From NCBI GenBank assembly GCA_963457665.1, contig OY735213.1, positions 51,447,785-51,511,784 of the forward strand: 64,000 bases of DNA, read 5' to 3'. Below the pieces are notes generated by a model. It saw nothing but the letters and a program-made list of their open reading frames with translations, had not been told where the DNA came from and searched no databases. The translations under genes and the position numbers were made by a program. The DNA is from Thysanoteuthis rhombus (taxonomy: Eukaryota; Mollusca; Cephalopoda; Oegopsida; Thysanoteuthidae). How positions within the stretch are numbered: the stretch's first letter is position 1; every line of letters starts with the position of its first letter. Of this stretch, positions 22,180 to 33,685 are shown one piece after another.

Positions 22180-22545
22180 TTAGGTGGAAAACCTGTATTT
22201 TCATAGAAGCCTGCCATTAAATAGGATGTTTGCAATTTTTGTTGATAGTCGTATGTTCACCGTTGAAGCCCTAAAGTCTCTAGAAAGTGCTCAAACTATT
22301 GTTTGTGGGTTGTTGGCCCTTGCTATTAATAATTCTCTATCATTAAGAACTGGTTTTAGCCTCCCTTGGGGTTTATTATTGGCATCCATATTTCCCTATT
22401 GACCCAATACTGAACAGTTCTCACTGTAGTGATGTTCAGACCAAATGCTTTGTTGACGTAATCAGCTACTTGAGCTGCATTCTGTCCCAATTTGAAGTCG
22501 TACTTGTTAAAAATTAGTACAACTTCATGGGTAGACACCATTGTG
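22180..22545 (-). pseudogene. mariner transposase N-terminal fragment
   Basis: Mariner transposases cut and paste their element at TA sites. A minus frame beginning upstream of 22545 contains DFKLGQNAAQVADYVNKAFG and then TVRTVQYW. This matches the first helix-turn-helix of mariner transposases (family form: EFKLG-AAE-A--IN-AFG ... TV--W). Below 22356 a frame-disrupted continuation (ENY, QGPTTHKQ, FEHFLETLGL) fits the second helix-turn-helix. Stops interrupt it and the catalytic domain is absent, so it is a truncated relic. It lies just above the RTE tail at 21960-22068. Confidence 0.75.
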
Positions 22546-22639
22546 GTTAAGAGCTCAAAAACTGCAATAATAATAATAATAATCCACATTGAACCAACCA
22601 AAAAATGCGATGACATTAGTATATCTCTCCATTTTAGCA

Positions 22640-23736
22640 TTATTCTCTATAATGAAAAAAAAACAAAACATTTCATGTGTAATAACCTAATATATAAAAA
22701 GAATGGAGAGACCTCCTTTGAATCAATGCTTACTCACATCTGTTTCAGCTCCGATGGGTTTGTTTTTGTCAGAGGCCTCAAGTGCCTCCTCTCCAAGAGA
22801 CTTTCTTCATTTTCTCACAGCAGGCAGCTGCTGACTGCTTTAAGTACTTCACTGGTTCTTACTCCAAGTACCTCTTTTCATAGAACTGCAATGCAACCTC
22901 CCATCTTGGAAACTCTCTGTAAAATCAAGTGCAATGATGAATGGTTTCAGTACTATAAATCAAGTATATTTGCAACTTAAGTCTTCTGTGCACCCCACTC
23001 GAGACGACACATGTTTTGGCACTTCCATCCGTACAGCTACCACAAGCGAAAGTTGTGAGCCTTTTTAAAAAAAAAAAAATTTACTTTTCAATAAGTTATA
23101 TTGTGAATGTTCCAGTTTGTTCATTTCTTTAAATTTTAAATGTTTCTAATATCATTTCTTTTTTAAAAATATATGTATGCGTTATGTAGTTGATTTTACT
23201 TTAGAGCAGGACAAAAACCTGTATCCTCTTTAACTGTGATGTAAGTTGGTAGTTCTTAGAATGGCAGAAATTTCTCCTCAAGACCAAATTCAAATTGGCT
23301 AACAGCATTTATAAAGAATTAAATGACCTAAAGAGTGGTTAAAGAGAAATATACATTTTTCTGTCTTTGTTAGGAATGCTATTTTTTTTCTTGTTTGTTT
23401 TTAACATCACACTATGTCATGGTATTTTTTTTTTTCTAAATTGCTTCTCTAGATAAATAGATATGAGAAAATATGAGAAAGAAAGAAAGCAGACTATACA
23501 CTGTTTATGATTAATGTTTGCATGTCATATATATATTTATAACTTTTTAATTTCACAATGAATCATATTGCGTTTTGTACAATATTATTTGTTTTATTTT
23601 TGATACAATGATTATTTATTTTTTCACATTTTTCAATGGGGATAACTCTATTGGAAATAGTTTTTATTACATAAACAAATGTCTGTATATCTTAGATTGC
23701 AGGTTTTGAACAGGTTCTGTTTTTTTTTTGTTTATA
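22640..23736. other. unannotated
   Basis: 22700-22980 is an open plus frame richer in G+C (Ser/Leu-rich, no motif recognised) ending at 22980. The rest is AT-rich with T runs. Confidence 0.35.
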
Positions 23737-23930
23737 CAGGAGTACCTTGAATAGTGTAAGTTTTGTTTTAGCATGATTAAGGTATTGCTGTACAAATCGA
23801 TGAAACTGAATATAAGCTGAAAATAAAACATGTTACATCATATCAAGACCTTGAATAGTGCAGTTTTGAACCGTACAGAGAATTTTGGAACAAATTAAGT
23901 GCACTAACATAGTATGCCTGTACTTACTAT
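23737..23930. mobile_element. 194-bp TA-flanked MITE
   Basis: The left end CAGGAGTACCTTGAATAGTG and the right end, reverse complement CAGGCATACTATGTTAGTGC, are directly flanked by TA on both sides. This suits a Tc1/mariner/pogo-type non-autonomous element. Same kind of end as 3810. Confidence 0.65.
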
Positions 23931-24779
23931 GCTAAGCTTAGAGTCGTCTCAAAGGTTGTTTCCTTTTTGCCAGTTATATCTGTAATAAATGTCTGTTTGT
24001 GTATGAATATACATAATTGGAAATATCTGTTTTTCCCTATCCTTTTTAATATTACTTGACCAGAAAAGTTTGTCTGACTAACGTATTAGATTTGGTTGCA
24101 ACCATTTGAGCATATCTTAGTTTTGTTCCTCTGGAACATTGAGGTGTGACATCAATCAGTTCATGTAATTACTGCTTATCTCCCTTTGAATCTTTTTAAA
24201 AAAAAATACCCCTGTTGCAAAAAGTCAACCTCTGTGGGTATCCTAAAAAAATGGATGTCAGCCAGAATCTTGAGCCCCTAACCCTATTCCCTGAAAGAAA
24301 AAGTAAACACTAGAGAATGAATAATGAAGAATATCTATCATTTCAGGAGCATTATAACTGATTTACATATTTACTCTTAAATTCATTGTAGGGAATTGAA
24401 ATGTTGAATCAAGGGGAGTAATTCTGATTACAGTTACTTCCCTTACACTTTTTTTTTTATTTGTTAATATTCATTTGAAGGAATTGATACCTTGGACAAC
24501 GGATTTTTCTTTTTGATTATAGATAAATGAAAATTAATATTATGTGACTTATAGAGATATCAATACCTTGAAAAGTATAGAAGAATCAGTGAATTTATAA
24601 GGTACTATTCTTAAGTTCAGGAAATCTGAATAGCTTATGTGAACCAAATGTAGTACAGACTTACGTTGTATCCTTTATGAGCAATACACTGACACTTGTA
24701 AGTCACTGTTTTTTGCTAAGTAGTACTTTGAAGGAAATGGTGGAAACCGTCTTAGGATAAGTAATTTTTTTCCTGGTCA
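23931..24779. other. unannotated
   Basis: Nothing recognised. Confidence 0.4.
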
Positions 24780-24908
24780 AATTCCATTGATGCAACCTGC
24801 AAGCATAACACATACGTATATAGATAGCCAGCCAGATCAACTTGAAAAGTTGAGAAACATATGTTGACTGTTTTCTTGACAATTTTGGTTGACGGTCCCT
24901 AATAATAA
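24780..24908 (-). repeat. family A 5' end fragment
   Basis: CAGCCAGATCAACTTGAAAA followed by TTGGTTGACGGTCCCTAATA is the reverse complement of the first 120 bp of family A. Confidence 0.65.
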
Positions 24909-24937
24909 TTTTCAACAGATGTAATCAAAATGTGATT

Positions 24938-25285
24938 ATTTGATGTGGCAAAGAGTTCTATCCCTTTAAACGTGTGCGTGTATTTGTGTGTGTTCCAGAC
25001 TTGAAAATTGGCATCAGTACTCCATTACACCCCTTTTAAAAAAATTTTTTTCTTTTTCAATTTTCGGAAAAGATTTATCTTTTTGGGGCGTTATTTTGAC
25101 AGGTTTATTAATATCTATATTTTCCAGAATCTAAATGTTTCTATATTCTATTTTACATGTTTTCCAATGGAAAATGCCAGTGATGTCATAAATAGAATTT
25201 ATTCTGATCATATTTATCCTTTAATTCATGACTTCAAATTTTGACAATATGGTTGTTCAATTTTTGACTGTGATGGTGAGTTTCT
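24938..25285 (+). repeat. family C MITE
   Basis: GTGGCAAAGAGTTCTATCCC, GGCATCAGTACTCCATTACA, GAAAATGCCAGTGATGTCAT, and the end ATGGTTGTTCAATTTTTGAC. The extreme 5' terminus is eroded. Confidence 0.8.
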
Positions 25286-26175
25286 CGATTATTTATTTAG
25301 AGTCTGGAGGAATGTTCTGACCACCAAAGAAAATGTATGTAATCTTTCAAACTCTAAGAAAATGTTCTTATTAATGGATATAGTAAAAATATAAATTGCA
25401 GGCTGTTAAAGATGATATAACAGATCCATCAGCTCCAATTCTTTTGGTTCTCTTGCCATTCGAATTACTTGGTTGATTTGTGCTTCATGGAATGCTACAA
25501 CTTAGTATACATATGTTAAACAAATAATCGCACAGGTGCCTTCATTCCATGGGCCAACACTCAATGGAATGTAGGCCCTTATCCTTGACCTTAACTGATA
25601 GCCACAATGATGTTGATGTATAAATATTGTTCTGTTCTTTCTTTCCTCTGTATATTCACTTGAAAGCAAAAATGCTGTCATAATTATCAAAAAAGTTTAT
25701 TTTCAATATCTTATTGTGTTCTTCCTTCTTGGCGCCATGTGGCACTTGTGGATTCTATAAGGAATGTTTTGGTTGGAAATCTATTTATTTTCTTTAAACA
25801 TTGTCAGTTGACTAATCTTCTGAGTGCAGTTTTTTTTCCCTGAAAATATTGTTGAGGCCATTCCAGACTTTTCCTACAGTCTGGCTTGAAGCCAAAGTTC
25901 CAATCTATGGGCTTATATGCTTTTGCCTGGGTGAAAGTCTCAAGATGTGTGCACTTCCCTCGGGTAAAGCGAAAATGGCATCATATTCTGGCATCAAAAA
26001 CTGCAACATTAATTCTAAAAGTGTAACAATATACATTCGTCTCATTATACCCATGTTAAATGTCTGAAAGAGATTTTGAAAATTTCAAGCTAGTAGTTAT
26101 AATATAGCTACTATGAAAATTAAACCTAATCTAATAGAACAATCTGACATGAGAATGCTCGGTAAGATTTACTTG
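25286..26175. other. unannotated
   Basis: Frames at 25690-25502 (-) and 25849-26067 (+) have no recognised motif. Confidence 0.35.
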
Positions 26176-26687
26176 GTGTTCTGAAAAAATACGAACAATG
26201 AAATTTTGAATAACTTTTCATTAAATTGAGATGTCGAAATGAAATCTTAACTGTACACACTGTAACTGTGCTAAAACTTTTCCATAAAATCTGAATTCCT
26301 ACGTTTCAGTTATGTAATCACACAAACAATTTGAGAAAGCTTGATTCTTTCAAAGAATCCCAAGTCAATAGAGCCATTCTTTGATGTGCTTTAATCTGCT
26401 TGGGCTGATATTGATCAAAATGAAATTTAATGCCATACCTGGCACCTCCCAAAGATCTTAAGACAATGTATTCTGAGAAAAGGATTAAAGACTGACTATT
26501 GAATTCCAGACTTGCTCAGTAACTGGCTTTCTCAAATTGTTTGTGTGGTCACACAACTGAAGTGTAAGAGCTCAAATTTTGTCGAAGAGCTTTATCGCAT
26601 CTACAGTTTCCATAGCTGAAATTTCAAAATTACAATGCCATGAAAAGTTATCCTAAATTTTCAATTTGTATATTTTTTTCGGAACAC
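26176..26687. mobile_element. mariner-type MITE with nested inner inverted repeat
   Basis: The left end GTGTTCTGAAAAAATACGAA and the right end, reverse complement GTGTTCCGAAAAAAATATAC, continue as inverted repeats to ATAACTTTTCAT, about 48 bp. A second inverted pair lies inside: CAATTTGAGAAAGC near 26328 against GCTTTCTCAAATTG near 26526. No coding sequence between. The family assignment rests on the terminus style and is tentative. Confidence 0.65.
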
Positions 26688-26765
26688 ACAGTACAATATT
26701 AAAACAAAAGTTGATTGAAAATTGCTTTCGGTGCTTGCTTTCAATTTTTGATGAAGGGCTCTATC

Positions 26766-26790
26766 GCCCCCCCCCCCAGGGGGGAGAGGG
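26766..26790. repeat. C-run/G-run hairpin
   Basis: A run of C followed at once by AGGGGGG, able to fold on itself. Unusual in this AT-rich setting. Confidence 0.7.
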
Positions 26791-27237
26791 GAGTTTGATG
26801 GATTGTTGTGTACAAATGTTTTTTTTTATTTAAAGATAAATGATCATTCATTATATCAGCAAGTCAAGGAATAAGGGGAAGTTGTTCCAACTTAGTTAAC
26901 TACAAAATATATTTTTAAAGGATTTGTTTTAATTATTCCTTTCTGTCATCATATTATTTCATTATACGAGCAAGTGTAGGTCTTCTTGGAGCCCTGATTA
27001 TCTGCTGTACACAATTTATTATGAAATAAGGGCCATATTCATAAAATAACATAAAAAAATGTCCTTTTAGTTTCATAATGATTTTGTTGTTGTAGGGAAA
27101 ATTGCTTTAGAAAATAATCAAAAGTGAGTGATTTGGGGAGAAGTTGAGAAACTCTGATCTACAACAATTGAACGACATGAGTCAAAGAAGTGGAGTTGAA
27201 TTCCATCAGTGATTGAAAAGGGTTTTGGGTACTCGGC
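26791..27237. other. unannotated
   Basis: Nothing recognised. Confidence 0.4.
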
Positions 27238-27755
27238 AGTGAAAGCATAGATAATGAAAATGCTAAACTGATTAACCACTAAGAATTTAGTGGATGCAAA
27301 GAGCAAAAATAACTGCTAACTTCTAAAAATTAAGTTGAAGCAAGAATCTCTGCTAATCGCTAACTTCTATTTTATGAAGTATCTTTGGTTTGTTTTTTTT
27401 GTTTTTTTACTAAATCTTCTGAAAACAGACATAGAGAGATGTTGTAGCTGAGACATGGAGATTTCCACGAAGGTATAACATGCCAATATTGGACCATGAT
27501 CAAGGTGTACATAAATGATTAAATAAACAAATGAAATTAAACATTAGTTTACAAACTGTTTTTGCAAACTCTAAGATACAATATATCAAAATTTCAGTTC
27601 TTTTGGTCAAGGGTCAAGAAAAAAAACGAACCAAATTTAAATTCATAAAATAGAAGTTGGGGGTTTGTAGGTATCCTTGCTTCCACTAAATTCTTAGTGA
27701 TTTATCATTTTTAGCATTAACAGTGCCCATTACCAGAAATAAGTATAAGGTAAAG
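27238..27755. mobile_element. inverted-repeat element of unknown family
   Basis: ACTAAGAATTTAGTGGATGC at 27278 and the reverse complement of 27683-27703 (ACTAAGAATTTAGTGGAAGC) match. Pairing extends outward (AATGCTAA words) and inward (CTTCTATTTTATGAA at 27364 and its complement near 27645). The left arm contains a direct duplication of its inner half. Confidence 0.5.
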
Positions 27756-28380
27756 CTGGATTTCGGGAACTATGGTAATGTCTCCATTAGTAGATAATGT
27801 ACATACAAAATTGATGGGAATTAAGAAGTAGGTATTATTGTACTCCCGTATAACCTCCCCTCTCATTTTCTCTACTGAATTCCATCATTGGATTATTTAT
27901 TCATACTTACATATCTTGTCATTTCAAACAATATGACAAGAATAAAAGCATCTTTTGTTATTTAGGATTGGCCTTTGAATTTTTGTATAGTAAGGGAAAA
28001 GTTGAAGGAGGAAAATTGACCTTTCGATTTCTTATCCACTGAAATAAATCTGTTGCACCAAATCTCTAAGATCCTGTTCTTCAAATATACATCAATAGGA
28101 AATCTTACTTGTGTTCGGCATTCTGGGTAACAGCTGAAATTCTATTGATTTCAGGTTGCCACATAAAATCTCTTTGTCTTCATCTTTTTCTGAATATATC
28201 TTTGACTGAGAAATGAAGGATGATCCCCTGGAATATAACTGAGATTCTATTAAGCACTGCCAAATCTCTTAAATTAAAGGTTTCTCTGTTTGGTGAAATT
28301 AATGCATTTTTTGTTGGGTGGAGGCTATTGGTAATGAAGTAGTTTTTGTTGGTTTCTGAGAAGGATTTTGTTTATTTATT
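27756..28380. other. unannotated
   Basis: Nothing recognised. Confidence 0.4.
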
Positions 28381-28382
28381 AT

Positions 28383-28738
28383 TGAATCAACATAGCCTCA
28401 CATTGCCCAACCAAGCAGCTAAATGTCCTACAGATTTTTCTCTGTTTGCTTGTGTGTGTGAGTGTGTATTAGGTTGAGCCTCCAAGAACTCCTGGTCACC
28501 TTTTTTTGGCTACAACCTTGAAAATTTGCGCAAGTACCCCACTAGGCACCATCTAAGAAATTTTTCTTTGCTTTTCAAAAAAGTGCTTTTTTGAGTCCCT
28601 ATGATTATCTTGGACTGCTCACTGCATTAATCTTGTGTTTTTTGTTTTTTTTAAAGATGATTTTAGGTTTATGATCTATTTATCGTAGATGATCAGTTCT
28701 GATTCACATGTGGGCTATGGTGATTTATCTTTGCAAGG
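28383..28738 (+). repeat. family B MITE
   Basis: TTGAATCAACATAGCCTCAC, CTTGAAAATTTGCGCAAGTA, CCACTAGGCACCATCTAAGA, and the end GGGCTATGGTGATTTATCTT. Confidence 0.85.
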
Positions 28739-28949
28739 AACAGATATCTATTTCATCATTGCATTTAGGAAATTTTTTTGGTGGAGAGTCCTGTGTAATT
28801 TCATGAAAATGAGAGATGTATTCCAAATGAAGATTTACACACATTCATGTTATAGCTCTACTTAGTAATTTAGGAGGGTTTACCATGTCCATTGTAGGTT
28901 TACTGGTGACCCATGGGCATGCACAAATCAAGTTTTACTACGAAGACAA

Positions 28950-29285
28950 TGAATGTTTGTTTGTAACTAACAAATTTTGTTTCATTGACCCTGAAATGGT
29001 TGCACCTCATGGGCTGAAAATTTCTGTACAGAGGTAACTTGACCCCAGGGTGAACCTAGGATAGGTAGCACTGAAATGTAGTAAACTGTAAAGGTCAATT
29101 TAAGGTCAGGTTAACTTGACATTTTCAAAAAAAGGTCAATATTGGTATTTTGAAATCTAACTGAAATAGCTATACTAAAGGGGCTACAAATTTGTGCACA
29201 AGGTTAAAATGACCCAATGATGAACATAGAATTGGTGGCACTGACTTCTGGTGATCTCTTAAGGTCTATTTAAGGTCAATTCAAA
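28950..29285 (+). repeat. two-unit 170-bp repeat with AGGTCA half-sites
   Basis: Two diverged units start near 29010 (GGGCTGAAAATTTCTGTACA) and 29180 (GGGGCTACAAATTTGTGCAC). Each ends with a pair of AGGTCA-type hexamers separated by ATTTA: 29092-29097/29103-29108 and 29262-29267/29273-29278, the last pair beginning AGGTCT. A further AGGTCA is at 29133. A direct repeat with 5-base spacing is the arrangement bound by RAR/RXR-type nuclear receptors. Function here is only a possibility. Confidence 0.55.
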
Positions 29286-29948
29286 ATAGTAAATAGAATT
29301 CGCTTACCTATGTTATGTTTGAAGTTTTTTTTGTATATGTATGCCTGATAGGGAGGAGCTCAGGCCCTATGTGTGTGTGTCTGGGGGAGTATAACCCCCA
29401 TTCAATTAATTTTTTGACACCACCATGGAATGTAATCAGCTTTTCTGTATTGCTATATTCAAAGTTATTATGTGCAGGCACCAGAGATTGCATGTGAGCG
29501 AGAGTGAAGATTGCATGTGGAGTTTTCACCTGAGTAACGCCAGTTGCATAAGCTAGTATATCGGCTGGTGCCAGCCTTCCGCCTCTTTTCTAGAATTTAC
29601 ATCAATAGTAATGAAAAAATTTGATTGTGATGCTGGAGAGGGTAATCACCATTTTTTTTTCTTTTTTTTTCTTTGTTAATCATTCTTTTAATTGAGAGTA
29701 TTTTTAAAAAGTTTTCAATGGAATGGCACTTTTTTTATAATTATATCCAAAGATTATAAAATTGGATCTTAAGGTTGTATGCGAATGTGTTTTACAAATT
29801 TCAATATTAAGGTTAATGTTTCCACTTTATGAAATAAGCTGTTTTGACCAGTATTAACTCTTAAATCTATAAAAGAAAGATTGAATTGAAATCATTAATT
29901 TGAAATTTGATTTTAGTAGATATTGATTTACTGAATGCATTTTAGAAA
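29286..29948. other. unannotated
   Basis: Opposite-strand frames at 29308-29529 have no recognised motif. T runs at 29650. Confidence 0.35.
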
Positions 29949-29949
29949 T

Positions 29950-30112
29950 TTTAGAAATATATGATCAAGGGAAAGAAATGCCTGATAAAATTACCCCACT
30001 TTGACCATTTGGTGACTTCCTAAATTTAAAAAAAAAATTCACAGGAAAGTTCCAATATCTTTTGTTGTATTCATTGAAGATTTCCACTGTCAATTACGAG
30101 TTGCTACTCAAA
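29950..30112 (+). repeat. family H interspersed repeat
   Basis: TTTGGTGACTTCCTAAATTT, GTTGTATTCATTGAAGATTT and ACTGTCAATTACGAGT align with 46860-47025 in the same orientation. Type unknown. Confidence 0.5.
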
Positions 30113-30155
30113 AGATTCCAGTAATCGGAATATAGCAGGAAAATAACTTACCCTA

Positions 30156-30722
30156 GCTCTTAGTTCCCACTGTCACCTCTGAAGTGGTCCCCTTGAGCAT
30201 GTATTCAGTGATCCCAGTATTTTTTCCACAGTTTTATGCTTCCCTGGATGGTATCGAGCGTGTTGTGCTTGAGCAGCTTGTGTGATTCATTTTTGATCTT
30301 CTCAATTCAGTTAAAACAATTCCTTTTCAGTTGGAATTTCAGCTGGGAAAATAAGAAAAAAAATCATGATGGCAAGTTCTGTTGAATAGAGAGGGTAGGT
30401 AATGACTATTATGTTATTGGAAGCCAGGAACTGTTGAACACCGTGATAGGTCTTGGCACAAATTTTACGGTAATGCATCACCTGTCCAACATGTCAGACA
30501 AAATGTGCTAAATGATCCTGTCTGACAGTCTTATGATATCTCAAACATCATTTCAGATGGTTTGTCCACGATCATGCTTGGCGCATTTTTTCAATGTTTC
30601 CTGGTGTTGGGTTTGTCGACAGTTATCCTGAATGGTTATTTCCTTTGACGGATGTTCTTCCCCCCTCGAAACATTCTGCTTTGGAACCACGCATTGTCAC
30701 CAAAGGCTTCCCAAAATGACCG
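30156..30722 (-). pseudogene. mariner-family transposase pseudogene, internally deleted
   Basis: The minus strand shows transposase pieces in N-to-C order. AFGDNAWFQSRMFRGGK lies near 30715-30660. RTSVKGNNHSG, a stop, and PTPGNIEKMRQA near 30665-30580 are the linker and second DNA-binding region (family form: GR-SV-DD-RSGRP ... NIEKVR). KICAKTYHG lies near 30460. FLASNNIIVITYPLYSTEL near 30440-30380 is the C-terminal catalytic block (family form: FLA-NNI-V-PHPPYSPDL) with the catalytic acid replaced. At 30260-30165 comes a C-terminal WDH, stop, IHAQGDHFRGD. The region between the DNA-binding part and the catalytic block, including the first catalytic aspartates, is missing. Several stops and frameshifts confirm it is dead. 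Confidence 0.85.
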
Positions 30723-31454
30723 GTGAGTTTCTGCAACTATCTAAACATAATCTAGTTTCTTTGCTATTGCAAAAATTGTCAAGCCTCCTAAGCAAGATGT
30801 TACAAAAATGAGTGCACTTTAGCAACTCATTCACACTGACTCACAAAGGTTGCTTATGGCTCCACCTAGCTGCAAAAGGCTAATCTGTATATAGTTTGCT
30901 CCCATTGCTCAAATTACTGTAACTTTTATGTAGTACCTTGAACAAGCAGTTACAAGTGGTTTATGAATATAAGAGTTGATTTCTTTACATATTGATTTAC
31001 TGTATTAATATTAGAAGTTTTAGTTGGCTATTCTTGTTCCCGAGTATTTCATTTCTTTTAGGCTAGGTGGATCCAGAAGCATAGCTCGAGATAGTTGAAG
31101 GTTCAAGCAGTTCTGTAAGACCATTCTCAGAGGGACGTGAGTTTTATGGTAGGCTGGATCAGGTGGCCAAACTGCAGCAGACTGTTGCTGACTTTGTTAT
31201 AGTCTGGAGTTTTGCCCTTTCAGCAAGTTTGTCTGACATTGTCCTCTTCTGCCTCTACAGCTGTTTGTAATCAAACAGCGCCTACTTCGCTGATGGGCAT
31301 TACACTCAAGGTTGCACTTTAGTTAGTGGATCTCTACCAGACAAGTACTTTCATCAGCATGGCTCCATCTTATTTTCATACAACATATGCTCGACTGTGC
31401 ATCGATGTCAAACAGATGAGGGACACTTCCCTGCCACGTTGTTCACTCAAGGAT
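30723..31454. other. unannotated, with a G+C-richer block
   Basis: 31060-31450 is richer in G+C. A plus frame at about 31087-31276 reads EGREFYGRLDQVAKLQQTVA before a hydrophobic end and stop. It has no start codon and I do not recognise it. It could be an exon relic or part of an unknown element. Confidence 0.3.
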
Positions 31455-31521
31455 GAATGAAACTACAGGGGTAAATAAATGGCGAATGAAACTACAGGGG
31501 TAAATAAATGGCGAATGAAAC
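31455..31521 (+). repeat. 29-bp tandem duplication
   Basis: The unit beginning GAATGAAACTACAGGGGTAA is present at 31455 and 31484, identical, with a third start at 31513 that diverges after nine bases. Confidence 0.95.
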
Positions 31522-31554
31522 ATGAACGGTGGAAGAAATAGTCTACTCGGATAT

Positions 31555-31995
31555 TCAATAACTGTAGACATCTGAGATGGGTAAGGGTTCTATCCTTTAT
31601 TTCATATGTGCGTATATTTGTTTTTTTTATGCATTCCAGTACTCCTGACCTTACCGTTTTGTCTACAGACTTGATAATTGTTATCATACTCCACTAGACC
31701 CCTTCTGAAAAATTTTAATTTATTTTGGGGAAAAAAACCTTTTTGACCGTTTTTTGGCCTTATTTTGACTGGTTGACAAATGACATCTAGATTCTCCAGA
31801 ATTTTGGTGTTTATAGATGTTTTATTTTTTCACTCTATATTAGAGGTTTTGCATTGGAAAATGCCAGGGATGTCATAAATAGAATTTATTCTAACCATAT
31901 TTATTCTTTAATGGAATTTAAAAAAATTTTTTAACATGACTTCAAATTTTGACGCTACAGTTGTTTAATTATTGACTGTGATGGCAGCAAGTTTG
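31555..31995 (+). repeat. family C MITE
   Basis: ATTCAATAACTGTAGACATC, GTAAGGGTTCTATCC, CTCCACTAGACCCCTTCTGA, and the end ACAGTTGTTTAATTATTGAC. Confidence 0.85.
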
Positions 31996-32541
31996 TATTT
32001 TTATAATTTTTAATTTTCTAGGAATTTTTTTGGTAAACATATGTAATTAGAAAACAATATTTTTTAGGGTCTGATTCTAAGTTCTAAGACTGTTGTTTAC
32101 TTACTTTACATGAACTAGAAAAATTCTAATAATTCTATGTCAATTTTTTTGTCACTCCTTATTTTCTTTACATATTTTCGGGATGCTAAAAACCATGAAT
32201 AAAATAAACACTTGGGAAATGAGTTAATTTATGCTTTTTGCTTATGGTATAAAATGAATCATAAAATGCTGCAAGAGAGAAGTTGGAATAACATGATCAA
32301 AAACGTGTGGAAATTTAGTCATGGATGTAGGAGATTTTGTAATTAAGACTTGAGAGTGAACGACTCTGAATATTTAAGAAAACACAATTAGACCGTGCAG
32401 TGGAGAAGTAATGTCAAACTCCAGTTTAAACCAGGAGTGGACTCCGTTTTTCTACCATAGTAATGATAAGAATGACAAGAACAATCCTCATTGAATTTAG
32501 GGAAGTTAGAATTAAGGTTCACCTACTGTCATTTAAAATCA
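31996..32541. other. unannotated
   Basis: Nothing recognised. Confidence 0.4.
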
Positions 32542-32830
32542 CTACCACTCGGATAGAGTAATGTTTAGCACGTCTGCCTGGGTTTGATTCCCAGTATGAT
32601 CAAAGAGTTGAAAACTCTTCATTAGGAAAAATTTTACCCTGTGCACTCAGTGGCTAATTTAACACATTCTAAGCAGTGGACTTGCATCCTACCGAGATGG
32701 TGCTTATAAAAACTTGACTTGCAGGGATCACTAAAGTGATGCATACAACAGAGGCCTGGACTTTGTCACCTGTCGTCATACTCCATTGGGGATTGTCTCT
32801 GCGATTCAAAATCATAACTGGTAGTCATGT
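32542..32830 (+). repeat. tRNA-derived SINE
   Basis: The head has GGATAGAGTAATGTTTAGCA (A-box-like) and a strong B-box-like GGGTTTGATTCCCAG at about 32580. About 220 bp of unrelated body follows. It differs from the SINE at 50828, so a second family. Confidence 0.6.
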
Positions 32831-32957
32831 CTCTTATTGACCGAGCTTAATTGACAAGTCTCACATATCAACCAAAAATTTATGTTAGAAATATGTAAGG
32901 GCTTAATTCATCTTAATAAATGAATACATTTAGAAAATTAACATTTCCCTTCTATGA

Positions 32958-33030
32958 TTTGAAATCATGACCATATGAGTGGTAGCCAGCTCTCTCACCA
33001 ACTGAGCCAAACTGAAGTCTTACATATGTA
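32958..33030 (-). repeat. tRNA-derived SINE head
   Basis: On the minus strand, TTTGGCTCAGTTGGTGAGAG (A box) and GGTCATGATTTCAAATCATA (B-box-like) are spaced as in a tRNA. No intact cloverleaf. Confidence 0.6.
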
Positions 33031-33299
33031 CAGAATTTATCTAACAGATATGCAAGGGCTTATTTCATTCTAATGTATAGAGACATTTATACTAAAAAAG
33101 TATATTCTTATAATTCTTTATAATATGAAAGTTATAATAATTATCTACGGTTGGAATAGAAATACAGGGGGTTTGACTCTGTAGCAGCCAGGCTTTTTAT
33201 ATATTTGTGTAAGTTTTAGAAGTTTTTATATTTGAACTGAATACAAATTTTATAAGGTGGATATTAGCTGACTTTTCCCATCAAAATGACTAGGATACT

Positions 33300-33685
33300 T
33301 TATTCATTGAAGTCTACTGCTGAACTGAGGCCTTTCTCATCTCCTTCCATGACAAGTGTGATGCTCTGATATCTGATAGGTTATTCTGGCAAATTTTTCT
33401 CTCTAATCTTTCCATCTTTTGTCTGGTCTTTTCTCACTGCGTTTACTGTCTCATGGACACCGATCGGTTAGCTTTTTGCTCAATCTGTTGTCCCTTCTTC
33501 TCACTACATACCCTACCCATCTCCATTTTGTTGCTTAATTACTTGTAAGATATCCTTTACCCAGGTCCTCTCCCAGATCCATGTTCCCAATGTGGATCTT
33601 TCCATTGCTCTCTGTACAATTCTGAGTTTGTTTTTGAGTGGTTCTGTAAGTTTCCAGGTTTCACACCTCTATGACATTGATTTTA
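33300..33685 (-). pseudogene. second RTE-like LINE lineage, 3' coding fragment
   Basis: The minus strand gives CETWKLTEPLKNKLRIVQRA, then MERSTLGTWIWERTWVKDIL. After a one-base frame change it gives KWRWVGYVVRRRDNRLSKKL. This is the C-terminal signature of RTE-like elements (RAMERSMLG ... KLKWRWAGHVARR-DNRWS). The sequence is clearly different from the copies ending in TGATGA, so a separate lineage. Stops and frameshifts throughout. No simple-repeat tail identified. Confidence 0.8.

Noticed and set aside
22492..22980. 162-codon plus frame as a gene
   Set aside because: Its first part is antisense to the mariner fragment and an ATA microsatellite. The rest has no recognised motif.
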